Below, one piece after another: positions 1 to 8,275 of a stretch of 50,840 nt of DNA (position 1 is the first letter of the stretch; each line of letters begins with the position of its first letter). The stretch is from Butyrivibrio proteoclasticus B316 (lineage in GTDB: Bacteria; Bacillota; Clostridia; Lachnospirales; Lachnospiraceae), in NCBI RefSeq assembly GCF_000145035.1, contig NC_014387.1, forward strand, positions 3,190,147 through 3,240,986. The letters run 5' to 3'. The translations under genes and the position numbers were made by a program. The notes under the pieces were generated by a model. It saw nothing but the letters and a program-made list of their open reading frames with translations. It ran no database searches and had not been told where the DNA came from.

Positions 1-1220
1 GATTTAACCCTCAAAATATCATACTTTTCAGGCTGCTCTGATAATTTGACAAAAAGGGTCTGTTTGGAATGAGGACATGAATCCACTGCTGTTCCATCCT
101 CAGCAAACATAGCCTCAACCTTAACCTTGACGTCAGTTCCGTCAGGTTTCATTATCTCAATATCATCTCCAACAGAGAATTTGTTTCTCTGTTCAAATTT
201 AGCATAACCTCTGTTATCTATTTCATTAACTATTCCAAGATATATGTATTCATTAACATAGGTATTATTATCATATATCTGTGCTTCATCGCTTGGCTTG
301 CCAAAGTAGAAACCGGTTGTAAACTGTCTGTATGTACACTTTGAAATCTGATCAAGATACCATGGCATATTTTCCCTGTACTTCTCTTCAGATTCAAAGA
401 AATCATCGATAGCCTTTCTGTAGGTTCTGGCTACAGTAGCTACATAGAGTGCAGTTTTCATTCTTCCTTCGATCTTGCAGCTGTCAATTCCTGCATCAAC
501 CATCTCTGGAATATGTTCTATCATGCACAAATCCTTGGAATTAAAAATATAGGTTCCGCGCTCATTCTCATATACAGGAAGATATTCCCCGGGTCTTTTT
601 TCCTCAACGACAGAATATTTCCATCTGCATGGATGAGTGCACGCGCCTTTATTGGCATCTCTTCCGGTAAAGTAATTGGAGAGGAGGCATCTTCCAGAGT
701 AGGAAATACACATAGCTCCGTGGATAAAGCACTCCATCTCAAGATCTTCCGGAATTCTTGATGTTATCTCCTTGATCTCGCGAAGTGACAATTCTCTTGC
801 AGCCACTACTCTCTTAGCACCAAGATCATGCCAGAAATTATATGTTTCATAGTTGGTATTATTGGCCTGAGTTGAAACATGAATGTCAATTTCAGGGCAA
901 ATTCTTCTGGCTTTCATAAAAATTCCCGGATCAGCTATGATAAGAGCATCAGGCTTAAGCTCTTTTAACTCGTGAAGATATGTTTCTACGCCATCAAGAT
1001 CATAGTTGTGTGCAAGGATATTAACTGTAACATGCACCTTAACTCCGTGAGCATGAGCAAACTCTATACCCTCTTTCATTTCTTCAGGGCTAAAGTTCTT
1101 GGCCTTGGCACGAAGTCCAAAGGCATCACCGCCTATGTAAACTGCATCTGCGCCAAACATAACAGCTGTTTTTAATACTTCCAGGCTGCTTGCCGGAATT
1201 AGTAACTCTGGTTTTTTCAT
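1..1220 (-). CDS. trhP: Peptidase U32-family protein, probable tRNA hydroxylation protein (TrhP type), 3' end cut by window
   Basis: The reading frame opens with ATG at 1220 after a GGAG ribosome site and stays open to base 1, so about 406 residues are visible and the C-terminus lies outside the window. The U32 signature is clear around residues 160-175 (ECFIHGAMCISYSGRC), followed by further cysteines (GACTHPCRW) that fit the iron-sulfur ligands known in TrhP. Despite the name, characterised U32 proteins of this type (E. coli TrhP/YegQ, B. subtilis YrrN/YrrO) take part in prephenate-dependent hydroxylation of U34 in tRNA. The gene lies 49 bases after trmR, whose product methylates the resulting ho5U to mo5U. 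The B. subtilis yrrL-yrrM-yrrN-yrrO cluster has the same order, which supports the assignment over a collagenase-like role. Confidence 0.85.
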   Translation of the reverse strand, partial: MKKPELLIPASSLEVLKTAVMFGADAVYIGGDAFGLRAKAKNFSPEEMKEGIEFAHAHGVKVHVTVNILAHNYDLDGVETYLHELKELKPDALIIADPGIFMKARRICPEIDIHVSTQANNTNYETYNFWHDLGAKRVVAARELSLREIKEITSRIPEDLEMECFIHGAMCISYSGRCLLSNYFTGRDANKGACTHPCRWKYSVVEEKRPGEYLPVYENERGTYIFNSKDLCMIEHIPEMVDAGIDSCKIEGRMKTALYVATVARTYRKAIDDFFESEEKYRENMPWYLDQISKCTYRQFTTGFYFGKPSDEAQIYDNNTYVNEYIYLGIVNEIDNRGYAKFEQRNKFSVGDDIEIMKPDGTDVKVKVEAMFAEDGTAVDSCPHSKQTLFVKLSEQPEKYDILRVK

Positions 1221-1269
1221 CGATTTCTCCATATTTCTAAAAACAATTAACACACTAACAAACTATATA

Positions 1270-1914
1270 TCACAGTTTAACTGACAGGGTCATTCCATCT
1301 CCCACTGTCAATATAACTGTATTTAAAGCATCATTATGCTTGAGTTCATATAAATACTCCCGCATTCTCGCATGAATAGTACGGTCTCTTCTTGTAACAG
1401 CAAATCTGGATTCTATCACATCTCCATCCTGAAGGACATTGTCGGAAACCAATAATCCTCCTTTATTAAGAATTCTGAGACAATCCGGTAAAAAATTGAT
1501 ATACTGCCCCTTTGCCGCATCCATAAAAATAAAATCATACCCCGGAGAGAGCGTTTTAAGTATTTCAGTCGCATCACCTTCCATGAGTGTGATTTTATTA
1601 TTAGTGTCGTACTGTATAAAATTCTGTCTGGCTATGGGAATACGCTTTTCATACTTCTCAATTGTAGTAATCTTAGTATCTGCGCTGCTGTATTCTGCCA
1701 TAAGAAGAGCAGAAAAGCCAACAGCACAGCCAACTTCCAAAATGTTTTTGGGCTTTGACTGTACCATCAGAAATTTAAGTAACGCCTGCGTATCCTTACG
1801 AATAATAGGAACATCATCCTCTTTAGCTTTTCTCTCAAGTTCATCAAGGTAAGGGGTATTACCCGGATCAAGTGAATTGATGAAAGCTGTCATTCTATCC
1901 TGTTCAACCACCAT
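1270..1914 (-). CDS. trmR: SAM-dependent O-methyltransferase, tRNA 5-hydroxyuridine methyltransferase (TrmR/YrrM)
   Basis: A class I methyltransferase of about 214 residues. The SAM motif LEVGCAVGFSALL sits near residue 65 and the metal-binding/acidic segment FIFMDAAKGQY follows near residue 125. The family (YrrM/CaffeoylCoA-OMT-like) methylates 5-hydroxyuridine at tRNA position 34. ATG 1914 is chosen because AGAGGA stands 5-6 bases before it. This start overlaps the last codons and stop of the upstream MltG-like gene (ATGGTGGTTGA), indicating translational coupling. A longer frame reaching 1995 has no better start. The U32 protein that would make its substrate follows directly. Confidence 0.9.
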   Translation of the reverse strand: MVVEQDRMTAFINSLDPGNTPYLDELERKAKEDDVPIIRKDTQALLKFLMVQSKPKNILEVGCAVGFSALLMAEYSSADTKITTIEKYEKRIPIARQNFIQYDTNNKITLMEGDATEILKTLSPGYDFIFMDAAKGQYINFLPDCLRILNKGGLLVSDNVLQDGDVIESRFAVTRRDRTIHARMREYLYELKHNDALNTVILTVGDGMTLSVKL

Positions 1915-2377
1915 TTGTTTCCTCTTGAACCTCTGGCTCAGCATCTTCTGAACTATCCGTTTCACTATCAGAGCCATCCTCGCCTGCCTGAGCACCGGAT
2001 TCTGTAGTCTTCACAGAACCCGCAGCCATAATCTGAAGCATCTCTTCAGGTGTCATGGCTGTACTCAGTTCATATGTACCAGGAGCTTCCATCCCGTGAT
2101 AATCTGATAGTTTCTCCTGAAGTTTAAATAAGTTTTTGTCTGTAATAAGTCCTACACTTGCAAGCTTGTCTGCGATAGTACTTGCAGAATCACCTTCAGA
2201 GATAGTCACAGTCACCGTTCTGCCCGTTCCGGAGGATACAGGAACCTGGTTAAAAATGTGGTATCCATAATTGTAGGCCAAGCTGGAATATCTGCTGATA
2301 AGCAATATCACAACAATAACAAATGCAATTTTAACTGCCGCATCAAGCAGACCAAGAACAAATTTCCTAACACTCAT
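1904..2377 (-). CDS. Short MltG/YceG-like membrane protein without the catalytic domain
   Basis: About 157 residues: a short cytosolic N-terminus, one transmembrane helix (around residues 10-30), a LysM/YceG-like module with the typical text SEGDSASTIADKLASVGLI, then an acidic low-complexity tail rich in Glu, Ser and Asp. True MltG endolytic transglycosylases are about 330-390 residues with a C-terminal YceG domain carrying the catalytic Glu; that domain is absent. The start at 2377 follows GGGAGAGACC; an upstream ATG at 2401 has no ribosome site. Its position between RNase J and trmR matches that of yrrL (mltG) in the B. subtilis cluster, so it is probably the reduced descendant of that gene. 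Activity as a lytic enzyme is not expected; binding glycan or a partner protein is possible. Confidence 0.75.
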   Translation of the reverse strand: MSVRKFVLGLLDAAVKIAFVIVVILLISRYSSLAYNYGYHIFNQVPVSSGTGRTVTVTISEGDSASTIADKLASVGLITDKNLFKLQEKLSDYHGMEAPGTYELSTAMTPEEMLQIMAAGSVKTTESGAQAGEDGSDSETDSSEDAEPEVQEETNGG

Positions 2378-2405
2378 TGGTCTCTCCCGGCCCATGAACA
2401 TTCTA

Positions 2406-4085
2406 TCAATAATTAGTATCCATTATGATAGGCATGATCATCGGTCTTCTCTTTGTCTTTTTCCAAATATAATCACTAAGAGCATCCTTGACGATGTTCT
2501 TGAGTTTACCCCAATCGGTAATGCCTTTATCCAGCGCTTCTGTCACATCATCAAGTACAAGATCTGTAGCATCATCTATCAGCTTGTCTGACTCTCTGAC
2601 ATATACAAAGCCTCTGGAAACAATACTTGGTCCCGATATGAGTTGTCCGTTCTCCTTATCGATTCCAAATACAACTATTACAATACCATCTTCTGCCAAA
2701 TGTTGTCTATCTCTCAGGACCACATTACCTACATCACCAACTCCGAGTCCATCGACAAGAATTGCTCCGCAAGGAACTTTTCCCTTAATCTTGGCACCTT
2801 CATCATCCATTTCAAGAACATCTCCTGAATGAAGGATAAAAATATTCTCCTTGGCAATTCCAAGGTCTCTGGCGATATTGGCCTGCGCAATAAGATGTCT
2901 GTACTCACCGTGAACAGGAACTGAATACTTGGGTTTAACCAAAGTATAGATCAGTTTGATATCCTCCTGACATGCATGTCCGGAAACATGCACATCCTGG
3001 AATATAACATCTGCACCCTTCATCTGAAGCTCATTGATAATATTTGTCACTGACTTCTCATTGCCCGGAATAGGGTGTGATGAGAAAATAACTGTATCTC
3101 CGGCACCTATGGACAGTTTTCTGTGCTGACCACTTGCCATTCTGCTAAGGGCAGCCATACTCTCTCCCTGGCTTCCGGTAGTAATGATAACTGTCTTATT
3201 CTCAGGATAATCCTTGAGCTGATCTATATCGATAAGTGTATTGTCAGGTATCTGTATGCACTCAAGTTTCTGAGCAATATCAATGATGCTGACCATACTA
3301 CGGCCTTCTACAACAACCTTTCTGCCGCATTTATGCGCTGTATTGATGATCTGCTGAACTCTGTCTACGTTAGAAGCAAAAGTAGCTACAATAATTCTGT
3401 TATTCTCATGCTCATCAAAAAGAGATGCAAGAGTTCTTCCAACAGTTTTCTCAGAAGCTGTAAAGCCTGGTCTCTCTGCATTGGTTGAATCGCACATGAG
3501 TGCAAGAACGCCTTTTTTACCAATTTCTGCAAATCTCTGAAGGTCGATAGGATCTCCATAAACAGGTGTGTAGTCAACCTTAAAATCACCTGTGTGAACT
3601 ACTATTCCGGCAGGAGAATATATAGCAAGAGCCGCAGCATCAACAATCGAATGGTTAGTCCTGATAAACTCAACTCTGAACTGGCCAAGATTTATTGACT
3701 GTCCAAACTTAACAACCTTTCTCCTTGTATTTCCAAGAAGATTGTGTTCCTCGAGCTTATGTTCAATTATGCCCATAGTAAGCCTTGTAGCATATACAGG
3801 GACATTTAATTCATGCAGTACATATGGAAGCGCTCCAATATGATCCTCATGTCCGTGTGTGATCACAAAGCCTTTTACTTTATCAATATTTTCCTGCAGA
3901 TATGTGATATCAGGGATTACAAGGTCAATTCCAAGCATGTCGTCGTCGGGAAAAGACAAACCGCAATCCACCACAATAATACTGTCTTCATACCTGAAGG
4001 CAGTGATGTTCATTCCAATCTGCTCAAGGCCACCTAATGGGATGACCTGCAGTTTGGACGTATTTTCAATTTTCTTTTTACTCAA
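2406..4085 (-). CDS. rnj: Ribonuclease J
   Basis: A 559-residue metallo-beta-lactamase/beta-CASP ribonuclease. The zinc-binding motif HGHEDHIGALPYV is near residue 78, further metal ligands include HTGDFKVD and the C-terminal beta-CASP HVSGHACQED region, and the length fits RNase J (about 555). It has 5'-3' exonuclease and endonuclease activity on mRNA and rRNA in the cytosol. The start is TTG at 4085, with GGAGG seven bases before it; no in-frame ATG has a comparable site. The gene sits inside the ireB-yqgF-DUF1292-mltG-trmR block, 60 bases after the DUF1292 gene and 4 bases from the MltG-like frame. Confidence 0.97.
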   Translation of the reverse strand: MSKKKIENTSKLQVIPLGGLEQIGMNITAFRYEDSIIVVDCGLSFPDDDMLGIDLVIPDITYLQENIDKVKGFVITHGHEDHIGALPYVLHELNVPVYATRLTMGIIEHKLEEHNLLGNTRRKVVKFGQSINLGQFRVEFIRTNHSIVDAAALAIYSPAGIVVHTGDFKVDYTPVYGDPIDLQRFAEIGKKGVLALMCDSTNAERPGFTASEKTVGRTLASLFDEHENNRIIVATFASNVDRVQQIINTAHKCGRKVVVEGRSMVSIIDIAQKLECIQIPDNTLIDIDQLKDYPENKTVIITTGSQGESMAALSRMASGQHRKLSIGAGDTVIFSSHPIPGNEKSVTNIINELQMKGADVIFQDVHVSGHACQEDIKLIYTLVKPKYSVPVHGEYRHLIAQANIARDLGIAKENIFILHSGDVLEMDDEGAKIKGKVPCGAILVDGLGVGDVGNVVLRDRQHLAEDGIVIVVFGIDKENGQLISGPSIVSRGFVYVRESDKLIDDATDLVLDDVTEALDKGITDWGKLKNIVKDALSDYIWKKTKRRPMIMPIIMDTNY

Positions 4086-4145
4086 ATTAATTCCTCCATA
4101 AATAATTGGCGGAGATGTAGAACAAGATATTAACCAAAGTCCCCG

Positions 4146-4409
4146 TTAAATATCGAGATCTATATCATCCTCGGCAAGGAGCTTGCGAAATACACCTGCA
4201 ACTGCTTCAAGTTCCAGGTCATCATCCACGATCGCATAAAGCGCCTGCTCATCTTTAATATCGGAGTCGTCGCGCAAAATAAGCGCTTCTCCGTCACCAT
4301 CTTCTTCATCTGTGACAAGAAGGTAAGTCTTGGCACCAATAACTGTCTGTTCCAAACAATAGAATTCTACCGGCTCTTCTCCGTCCGGACTAAAAATAAT
4401 CTTTTCCAA
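4146..4409 (-). CDS. DUF1292 (YrzB-like) acidic protein
   Basis: A small, very acidic protein (about 87 residues from the TTG at 4409) with the DUF1292 pattern FSPDGEEPVEFYCLEQTVIG followed by YLLV and strings of Asp/Glu. The function of the family is unknown. It is almost always found next to yqgF and yrzL/ireB, as here. The TTG start is preferred because GGAG lies seven bases upstream and homologues begin close to this point. An in-frame ATG at 4433 overlaps the yqgF stop and is the alternative; both predict tight coupling to yqgF. Confidence 0.85.
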   Translation of the reverse strand: MEKIIFSPDGEEPVEFYCLEQTVIGAKTYLLVTDEEDGDGEALILRDDSDIKDEQALYAIVDDDLELEAVAGVFRKLLAEDDIDLDI

Positions 4410-4422
4410 AAATATTCTCCGT

Positions 4423-4860
4423 TCATTTCTCATCGATAGCTTTGTCAGTATTATCAAGATAATCCTGAAGAATGATCTGCGCAGCTATCATATCTACATA
4501 TTCTTTCCGGTCTCGTCCCCTGATCCCGGCTTCATCCATAATCTCGTCAGCTTCTACTGTTGTAAGTCTCTCATCCCACATTACTACCGGGATTCCTGTC
4601 CTTCGCTCTATCTTGTCCTTGAATTCCAGACACAACTGTGAGCGCTCAGAGGGAGTCTGATCCATATTAAGCGGAAGTCCCAGAACTATCTTAGTTACCC
4701 CATACTCAACAATAAGCTCCTCAATGCGCGCTAAAGTTCTTCGTAATTTGTTTTCTTCTTTTCTACGGATGATTTCGCGTCCCTGAGCTGTCAAAAGAAG
4801 CTCATCACTAATAGCGACTCCAACAGTCTTGGAACCGTAATCAAGTCCCATAATTCGCAT
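4423..4860 (-). CDS. ruvX: Holliday-junction-resolvase-like RuvX/YqgF, pre-16S rRNA nuclease
   Basis: A 145-residue RNase H-fold protein of normal length. The family motifs are present in order: [14 protein letters not shown] at the N-terminus, [13 protein letters not shown] near residue 60, and [10 protein letters not shown] near residue 98, giving the conserved acidic residues. E. coli YqgF is implicated in 16S rRNA 5'-end processing, and resolvase activity has been proposed. It lies 19 bases after ireB and its end overlaps the possible ATG of the DUF1292 gene, matching the Firmicutes order yrzL-yrrK-yrzB. Confidence 0.95.
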   Translation of the reverse strand: MRIMGLDYGSKTVGVAISDELLLTAQGREIIRRKEENKLRRTLARIEELIVEYGVTKIVLGLPLNMDQTPSERSQLCLEFKDKIERRTGIPVVMWDERLTTVEADEIMDEAGIRGRDRKEYVDMIAAQIILQDYLDNTDKAIDEK

Positions 4861-4879
4861 ACTAACTAATTCCCTATAA

Positions 4880-5155
4880 TTACTTTCTAGCCCAGTCGTT
4901 GCTCTTAATATACTCAGTGAGCATCTCCTCTACAAGTTCATCACGCTCAACCTTCATGATAAGGCTTCTGGCTCCCTGATGGCTAGTAATGTATGTAGGA
5001 TCGCCTGACATAATGTATCCAACGATCTGGTTAACCGGATTATAGCCCTTCTCCAAAAGAGCATCATAAACAACTGAGAGAACCTTCTTAACACCAGTTT
5101 CCGGTTCAACCTCAACTTTAAAATATTGGGTATTTCCTAAATCCTGATCTGCCAT
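4880..5155 (-). CDS. ireB: IreB-family regulatory phosphoprotein (UPF0297/YrzL)
   Basis: A 91-residue protein matching the UPF0297 family along its whole length: the N-terminal TQYFKV segment, [23 protein letters not shown] in the middle and HQGARSLI toward the end. In Enterococcus faecalis IreB is a substrate of the PASTA kinase IreK and affects cephalosporin tolerance. The N-terminal threonine in LGNTQYFKV corresponds to the phosphorylated region. It starts the ireB-yqgF-DUF1292 group. Confidence 0.93.
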   Translation of the reverse strand: MADQDLGNTQYFKVEVEPETGVKKVLSVVYDALLEKGYNPVNQIVGYIMSGDPTYITSHQGARSLIMKVERDELVEEMLTEYIKSNDWARK

Positions 5156-5250
5156 GTCTATTCTCCATTCGTTATATTATTATTTTAGAGAGTATCATCA
5201 CACGCTCTCATAAGATCGGTCTGAATATAATTAATATTACACTAACAAAA

Positions 5251-6615
5251 TTAAATAAGCAACGTATCTGAATTGACAAAGCCGCGAACCGCCTCTGTAG
5301 TGATTTCTCCGGAAACGGCAGATTCATACCTTTCACTTCCCTCAAGGGCAGCTATTCTGACATATCTGTCAGTATGACCTATCATATATTTTTTACCGTT
5401 TATCTCCTCACTATCCTCCCAAAGGACATCTACTTTTTCTCCAATAAACGACTCTCGATATAATTTGGACTGCTCTTTGGTAAGCTTGAGAAGCACATCA
5501 CTTCTGACAGTTTTCTCTCTGTCTGTAAGCTGCTCCTTCATTCCGGCAGCAACTGTACCTTTTCTTGGTGAATATTTAAATACATGCATCTCGTAGAAAT
5601 CAATTTTCTCCACAAATGCTCGGCACTCTTCAAATTCTTCCTCTGTTTCACCAGGAAATCCTACAATTACATCTGTTGTAATTGCAGGTCTGTCAAAGGC
5701 TTCACGCAGCAGTCTTACACTCTCTTCAAATTCTGAAGCAGTATAGTGTCTGTTCATCCTCTTAAGGACTGTATCACAACCACTCTGAAGTGATAAGTGG
5801 AAGTGTGGGCAAAGCTTATCGATTGCTGCGAGCCTTCTTGTATTCTCAGCTGTTATAAGTCGTGGCTCGATAGAACCCAGTCTTATCCTGTCAATTCCGG
5901 AAATATCTGCAATCTTCTCAACAAGATCTACAAGCATTGGCTCTCCCTTATCAAGCCCATAAGAGCCAATATGTATTCCTGTCAGGACTACTTCTTTGCA
6001 TCCTTTTTGCACAAGTCCCTCTATCTCTGTGAGTATTTCACTCATTTCTCTGCTGCGAACTCTTCCTCTGGCATAAGGAATTACACAGTATGAGCAAAAT
6101 TGATTACAGCCATCCTGAATCTTGATATATGCCCTTGTATGTTCAGGCATTTCTGATAGCTGCATATTCTCGTATTCGTTTGTATGATTAATGTCTATTA
6201 TCGAATTTCCGCCAAGAGTCTTGTCATCATACTCACCTCTTGCCTCGAGAAATGTATTCAAAATATCGACAATTTCAGATTTTTTATTATTGCCCACAGC
6301 AAGGTCAACACAGTCATCTTTTTTAACTCCATCGATGCCTGTCTCTACATAGCAGCCCACAGCAACAACAATGGAATCCGGGTTTTCTTTCTTGGCCTTA
6401 TGGAGCATCTGTCTTGATTTTCTGTCCGCAATGTTAGTCACAGTGCAGGTATTGATAATGTAAATATCAGCTTTTTCCGTGAAAGGAACGATTATACAAC
6501 CAGCCTCTTTTAGCCTGATCGACATTACATCCATCTCATAGCTGTTAACCTTGCAGCCAAGGTTATGCATAGCAACTCTCATTCCATTTACGTTATTTAG
6601 TGTATTGTTCAACAT
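5251..6615 (-). CDS. mtaB: tRNA t6A37 methylthiotransferase MtaB
   Basis: A MiaB-like radical SAM methylthiotransferase of about 454 residues. The order is an N-terminal UPF0004 domain with cluster cysteines (NLGCKVNSYE, NTCTVTNIADRKSR, VGCYVE), a radical SAM CxxxCxxC motif (CNQFCSYCVIPYARGR, near residue 175), and a C-terminal TRAM domain. It converts t6A to ms2t6A in tRNAs reading ANN codons. The DRKSR text and the lack of MiaB-specific features favour MtaB (YqeV). The start is uncertain: ATG 6615 has AGGTGA at short spacing, while ATG 6630 has no ribosome site. In B. subtilis yqeV follows yqeT-yqeU after dnaJ; here it is separated from that operon by an opposite-strand gene. Confidence 0.95.
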   Translation of the reverse strand: MLNNTLNNVNGMRVAMHNLGCKVNSYEMDVMSIRLKEAGCIIVPFTEKADIYIINTCTVTNIADRKSRQMLHKAKKENPDSIVVAVGCYVETGIDGVKKDDCVDLAVGNNKKSEIVDILNTFLEARGEYDDKTLGGNSIIDINHTNEYENMQLSEMPEHTRAYIKIQDGCNQFCSYCVIPYARGRVRSREMSEILTEIEGLVQKGCKEVVLTGIHIGSYGLDKGEPMLVDLVEKIADISGIDRIRLGSIEPRLITAENTRRLAAIDKLCPHFHLSLQSGCDTVLKRMNRHYTASEFEESVRLLREAFDRPAITTDVIVGFPGETEEEFEECRAFVEKIDFYEMHVFKYSPRKGTVAAGMKEQLTDREKTVRSDVLLKLTKEQSKLYRESFIGEKVDVLWEDSEEINGKKYMIGHTDRYVRIAALEGSERYESAVSGEITTEAVRGFVNSDTLLI

Positions 6616-6672
6616 TTCACCTAATCTCATTTATTTTTTAAAAAAACTCATTACCTTTTAAGTCTTAAGTCA

Positions 6673-6701
6673 TTGACTTTTATCTTTTCTACGTTTACTA
6701 T
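6673..6701 (+). promoter_or_regulatory. Promoter of the HPr-like gene
   Basis: TTGACT (6673-6678), a 17-base spacer and TACTAT (6696-6701), followed by AAGGAGG and the ATG at 6730. A small inverted repeat, TTTAC-N7-GTAAA, covers the -10 box and could be an operator. Confidence 0.6.
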
Positions 6702-6729
6702 AAATGTAAAAGAAGGAGGTATCTGCTCA

Positions 6730-6960
6730 ATGAAGACCGTTAAAATTTCTTTAAATTCTATCGATAAGGTTAAATCTTTTGTAAACGATATTACGAAGTT
6801 TGATTATGATTTCGACCTCGTTTCAGGAAGATACGTTATCGATGCAAAGTCTATTATGGGTATTTTCTCATTGGATCTTTCTAAGCCAATCGATCTTAAT
6901 ATCCATGCTGAAGACGGCGCAGATGAGGTTCTTGAGATTCTCAAGCCTTACATGATCTAA
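6730..6960 (+). CDS. HPr-like protein lacking the phosphoryl-accepting histidine
   Basis: A 76-residue protein with strong AAGGAGG ten bases before ATG 6730. Its second half reads VIDAKSIMGIFSLDLSKPIDLNIH, matching HPr around the regulatory Ser46 (KSIMGVMSL). The HPr active-site loop with His15 (GLHARPA) is missing: the text runs from SLNSIDKVKS directly into the next helix. It therefore cannot carry phosphate for sugar transport in the PTS. A Crh-like regulatory role through HPr kinase and the serine is an inference. It is the only plus-strand gene in the first 41 kb, divergent from mtaB and convergent with thiI, with its own promoter and terminator. Confidence 0.8.
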   Translation: MKTVKISLNSIDKVKSFVNDITKFDYDFDLVSGRYVIDAKSIMGIFSLDLSKPIDLNIHAEDGADEVLEILKPYMI

Positions 6961-7035
6961 TCTTTTATGGATTAGATCCATTTAAAAAGTTTATTACAGA
7001 CCATCCTAAACTAATAGTTTAAGATGGTCTTTTTT
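6954..7035 (+). terminator. Tandem hairpins ending the HPr-like transcript
   Basis: First hairpin: GATCTAATC (6954-6962) and GATTAGATC (6970-6978), overlapping the stop codon. Second: AGACCATC (6998-7005) with GATGGTCT (7023-7030), continued inside by TAAACT/AGTTTA and followed by a T run. The second is a canonical rho-independent terminator on the plus strand. Confidence 0.85.
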
Positions 7036-7058
7036 CATGTGCAGAGATGTACTTCACA

Positions 7059-8261
7059 TCACTTTTCTATAGTAATAATCTCATCAGTCTCAAGAGCGAC
7101 TTTCATAAGCTCATCAATTTTTTCTACAAGGTTTTCCTCATGTTTCTTGATAATATCAAGTCTTGGTTTAGTAACAGGATGCTTAGCTACGAATATTGTG
7201 CAACAGTCTTCATAAGGAAGGATTGAAGTCTCGTAAGCATCGATCTTAACAGAAATATCAACAATATCCTGCTTATCAAAAGCGATAAGTGGTCTGTAAA
7301 CAGGCATATCAGTTACAACTTCGCCAGTGCACATAAGGCTCTGCATAGTCTGTGAAGCAACCTGTCCGATGCTCTCACCTGTGATAAGCCCCATACATCC
7401 TGTCTGTCCTGCAATGATATCTGCAATCTTCATCATATATCTTCTCATGATGATAGTAAGCTCATCATGTGGACACTTCTCATAAATGTACATCTGAATA
7501 TCAGTAAAGTTTATGACATGGAGTCTTACCTTGCCTGTATACTTAGCAACAACGCCGGCCAGATCAATTACCTTCTGCTTGGCCTTCTCACTTGTATATG
7601 GTGGTGCATTGAAATAAATAGCCTCAATATCAACACCTCTTTTGGCTACCATGTAACCGGCAACAGGAGAATCAATACCGCCTGACAAAAGAAGCATAGC
7701 CTTTCCTGCAGTTCCTATTGGCATTCCTCCGGGCCCCGGAATAATTTCAGAGAATATATTAAGCTTCTCTCTGAGTTCAACGTTTATGAGAATATCAGGG
7801 TTATGTACATCAACCTTCATATCCTCATATGCATCAAGTATCCTTGCGCCAAGCTCAGCACCCATTTCCATAGAATCCATAGGATAGCTCTTGTCTACTC
7901 TGCGGACCTTAACCTTGAATGTTTTATGCTTGTCAGGATAAACTCCATCTATGAAATCCAGAACCGCCTTGGTCACGCCGTCAATATCCGGAAGATGATT
8001 TTCACCATCTCTGTTAATGGTAACAGCTGGGCAGATTCCTGTAACCCCGAATACTGTTCCGAGCTGGTCTACTGTCTCATTGAAATCAAAGCCTTCAGCT
8101 TCAATATATATTCTGCCTGCAACTCTTGATACGTTAAAAGAGCCATCACACTTAGCAAGAACTCTCTCTATCTGCTTAACAAGAGCTTCCTCAAAAATAT
8201 ATCTGTTTTTGCCTTTAACTCCGATTTCTGCATACTTGATTATAAAAGCATGATACTGCAT
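7059..8261 (-). CDS. thiI: tRNA 4-thiouridine synthase ThiI
   Basis: About 400 residues: N-terminal ferredoxin-like domain, THUMP domain, and a PP-loop pyrophosphatase domain with LLSGGIDSPVAGYM near residue 185. It adenylates U8 of tRNA for sulfur insertion, and may also feed thiazole synthesis. The C-terminal rhodanese domain of E. coli ThiI is absent, as is usual in Firmicutes. ATG 8261 has AAAGGA seven bases upstream; an upstream in-frame ATG overlaps the stop of the cysteine desulfurase (TAATG). The adjacency to that desulfurase supplies an obvious sulfur donor. Confidence 0.96.
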   Translation of the reverse strand: MQYHAFIIKYAEIGVKGKNRYIFEEALVKQIERVLAKCDGSFNVSRVAGRIYIEAEGFDFNETVDQLGTVFGVTGICPAVTINRDGENHLPDIDGVTKAVLDFIDGVYPDKHKTFKVKVRRVDKSYPMDSMEMGAELGARILDAYEDMKVDVHNPDILINVELREKLNIFSEIIPGPGGMPIGTAGKAMLLLSGGIDSPVAGYMVAKRGVDIEAIYFNAPPYTSEKAKQKVIDLAGVVAKYTGKVRLHVINFTDIQMYIYEKCPHDELTIIMRRYMMKIADIIAGQTGCMGLITGESIGQVASQTMQSLMCTGEVVTDMPVYRPLIAFDKQDIVDISVKIDAYETSILPYEDCCTIFVAKHPVTKPRLDIIKKHEENLVEKIDELMKVALETDEIITIEK

Positions 8262-8275
8262 ATAATATCCTTTCA

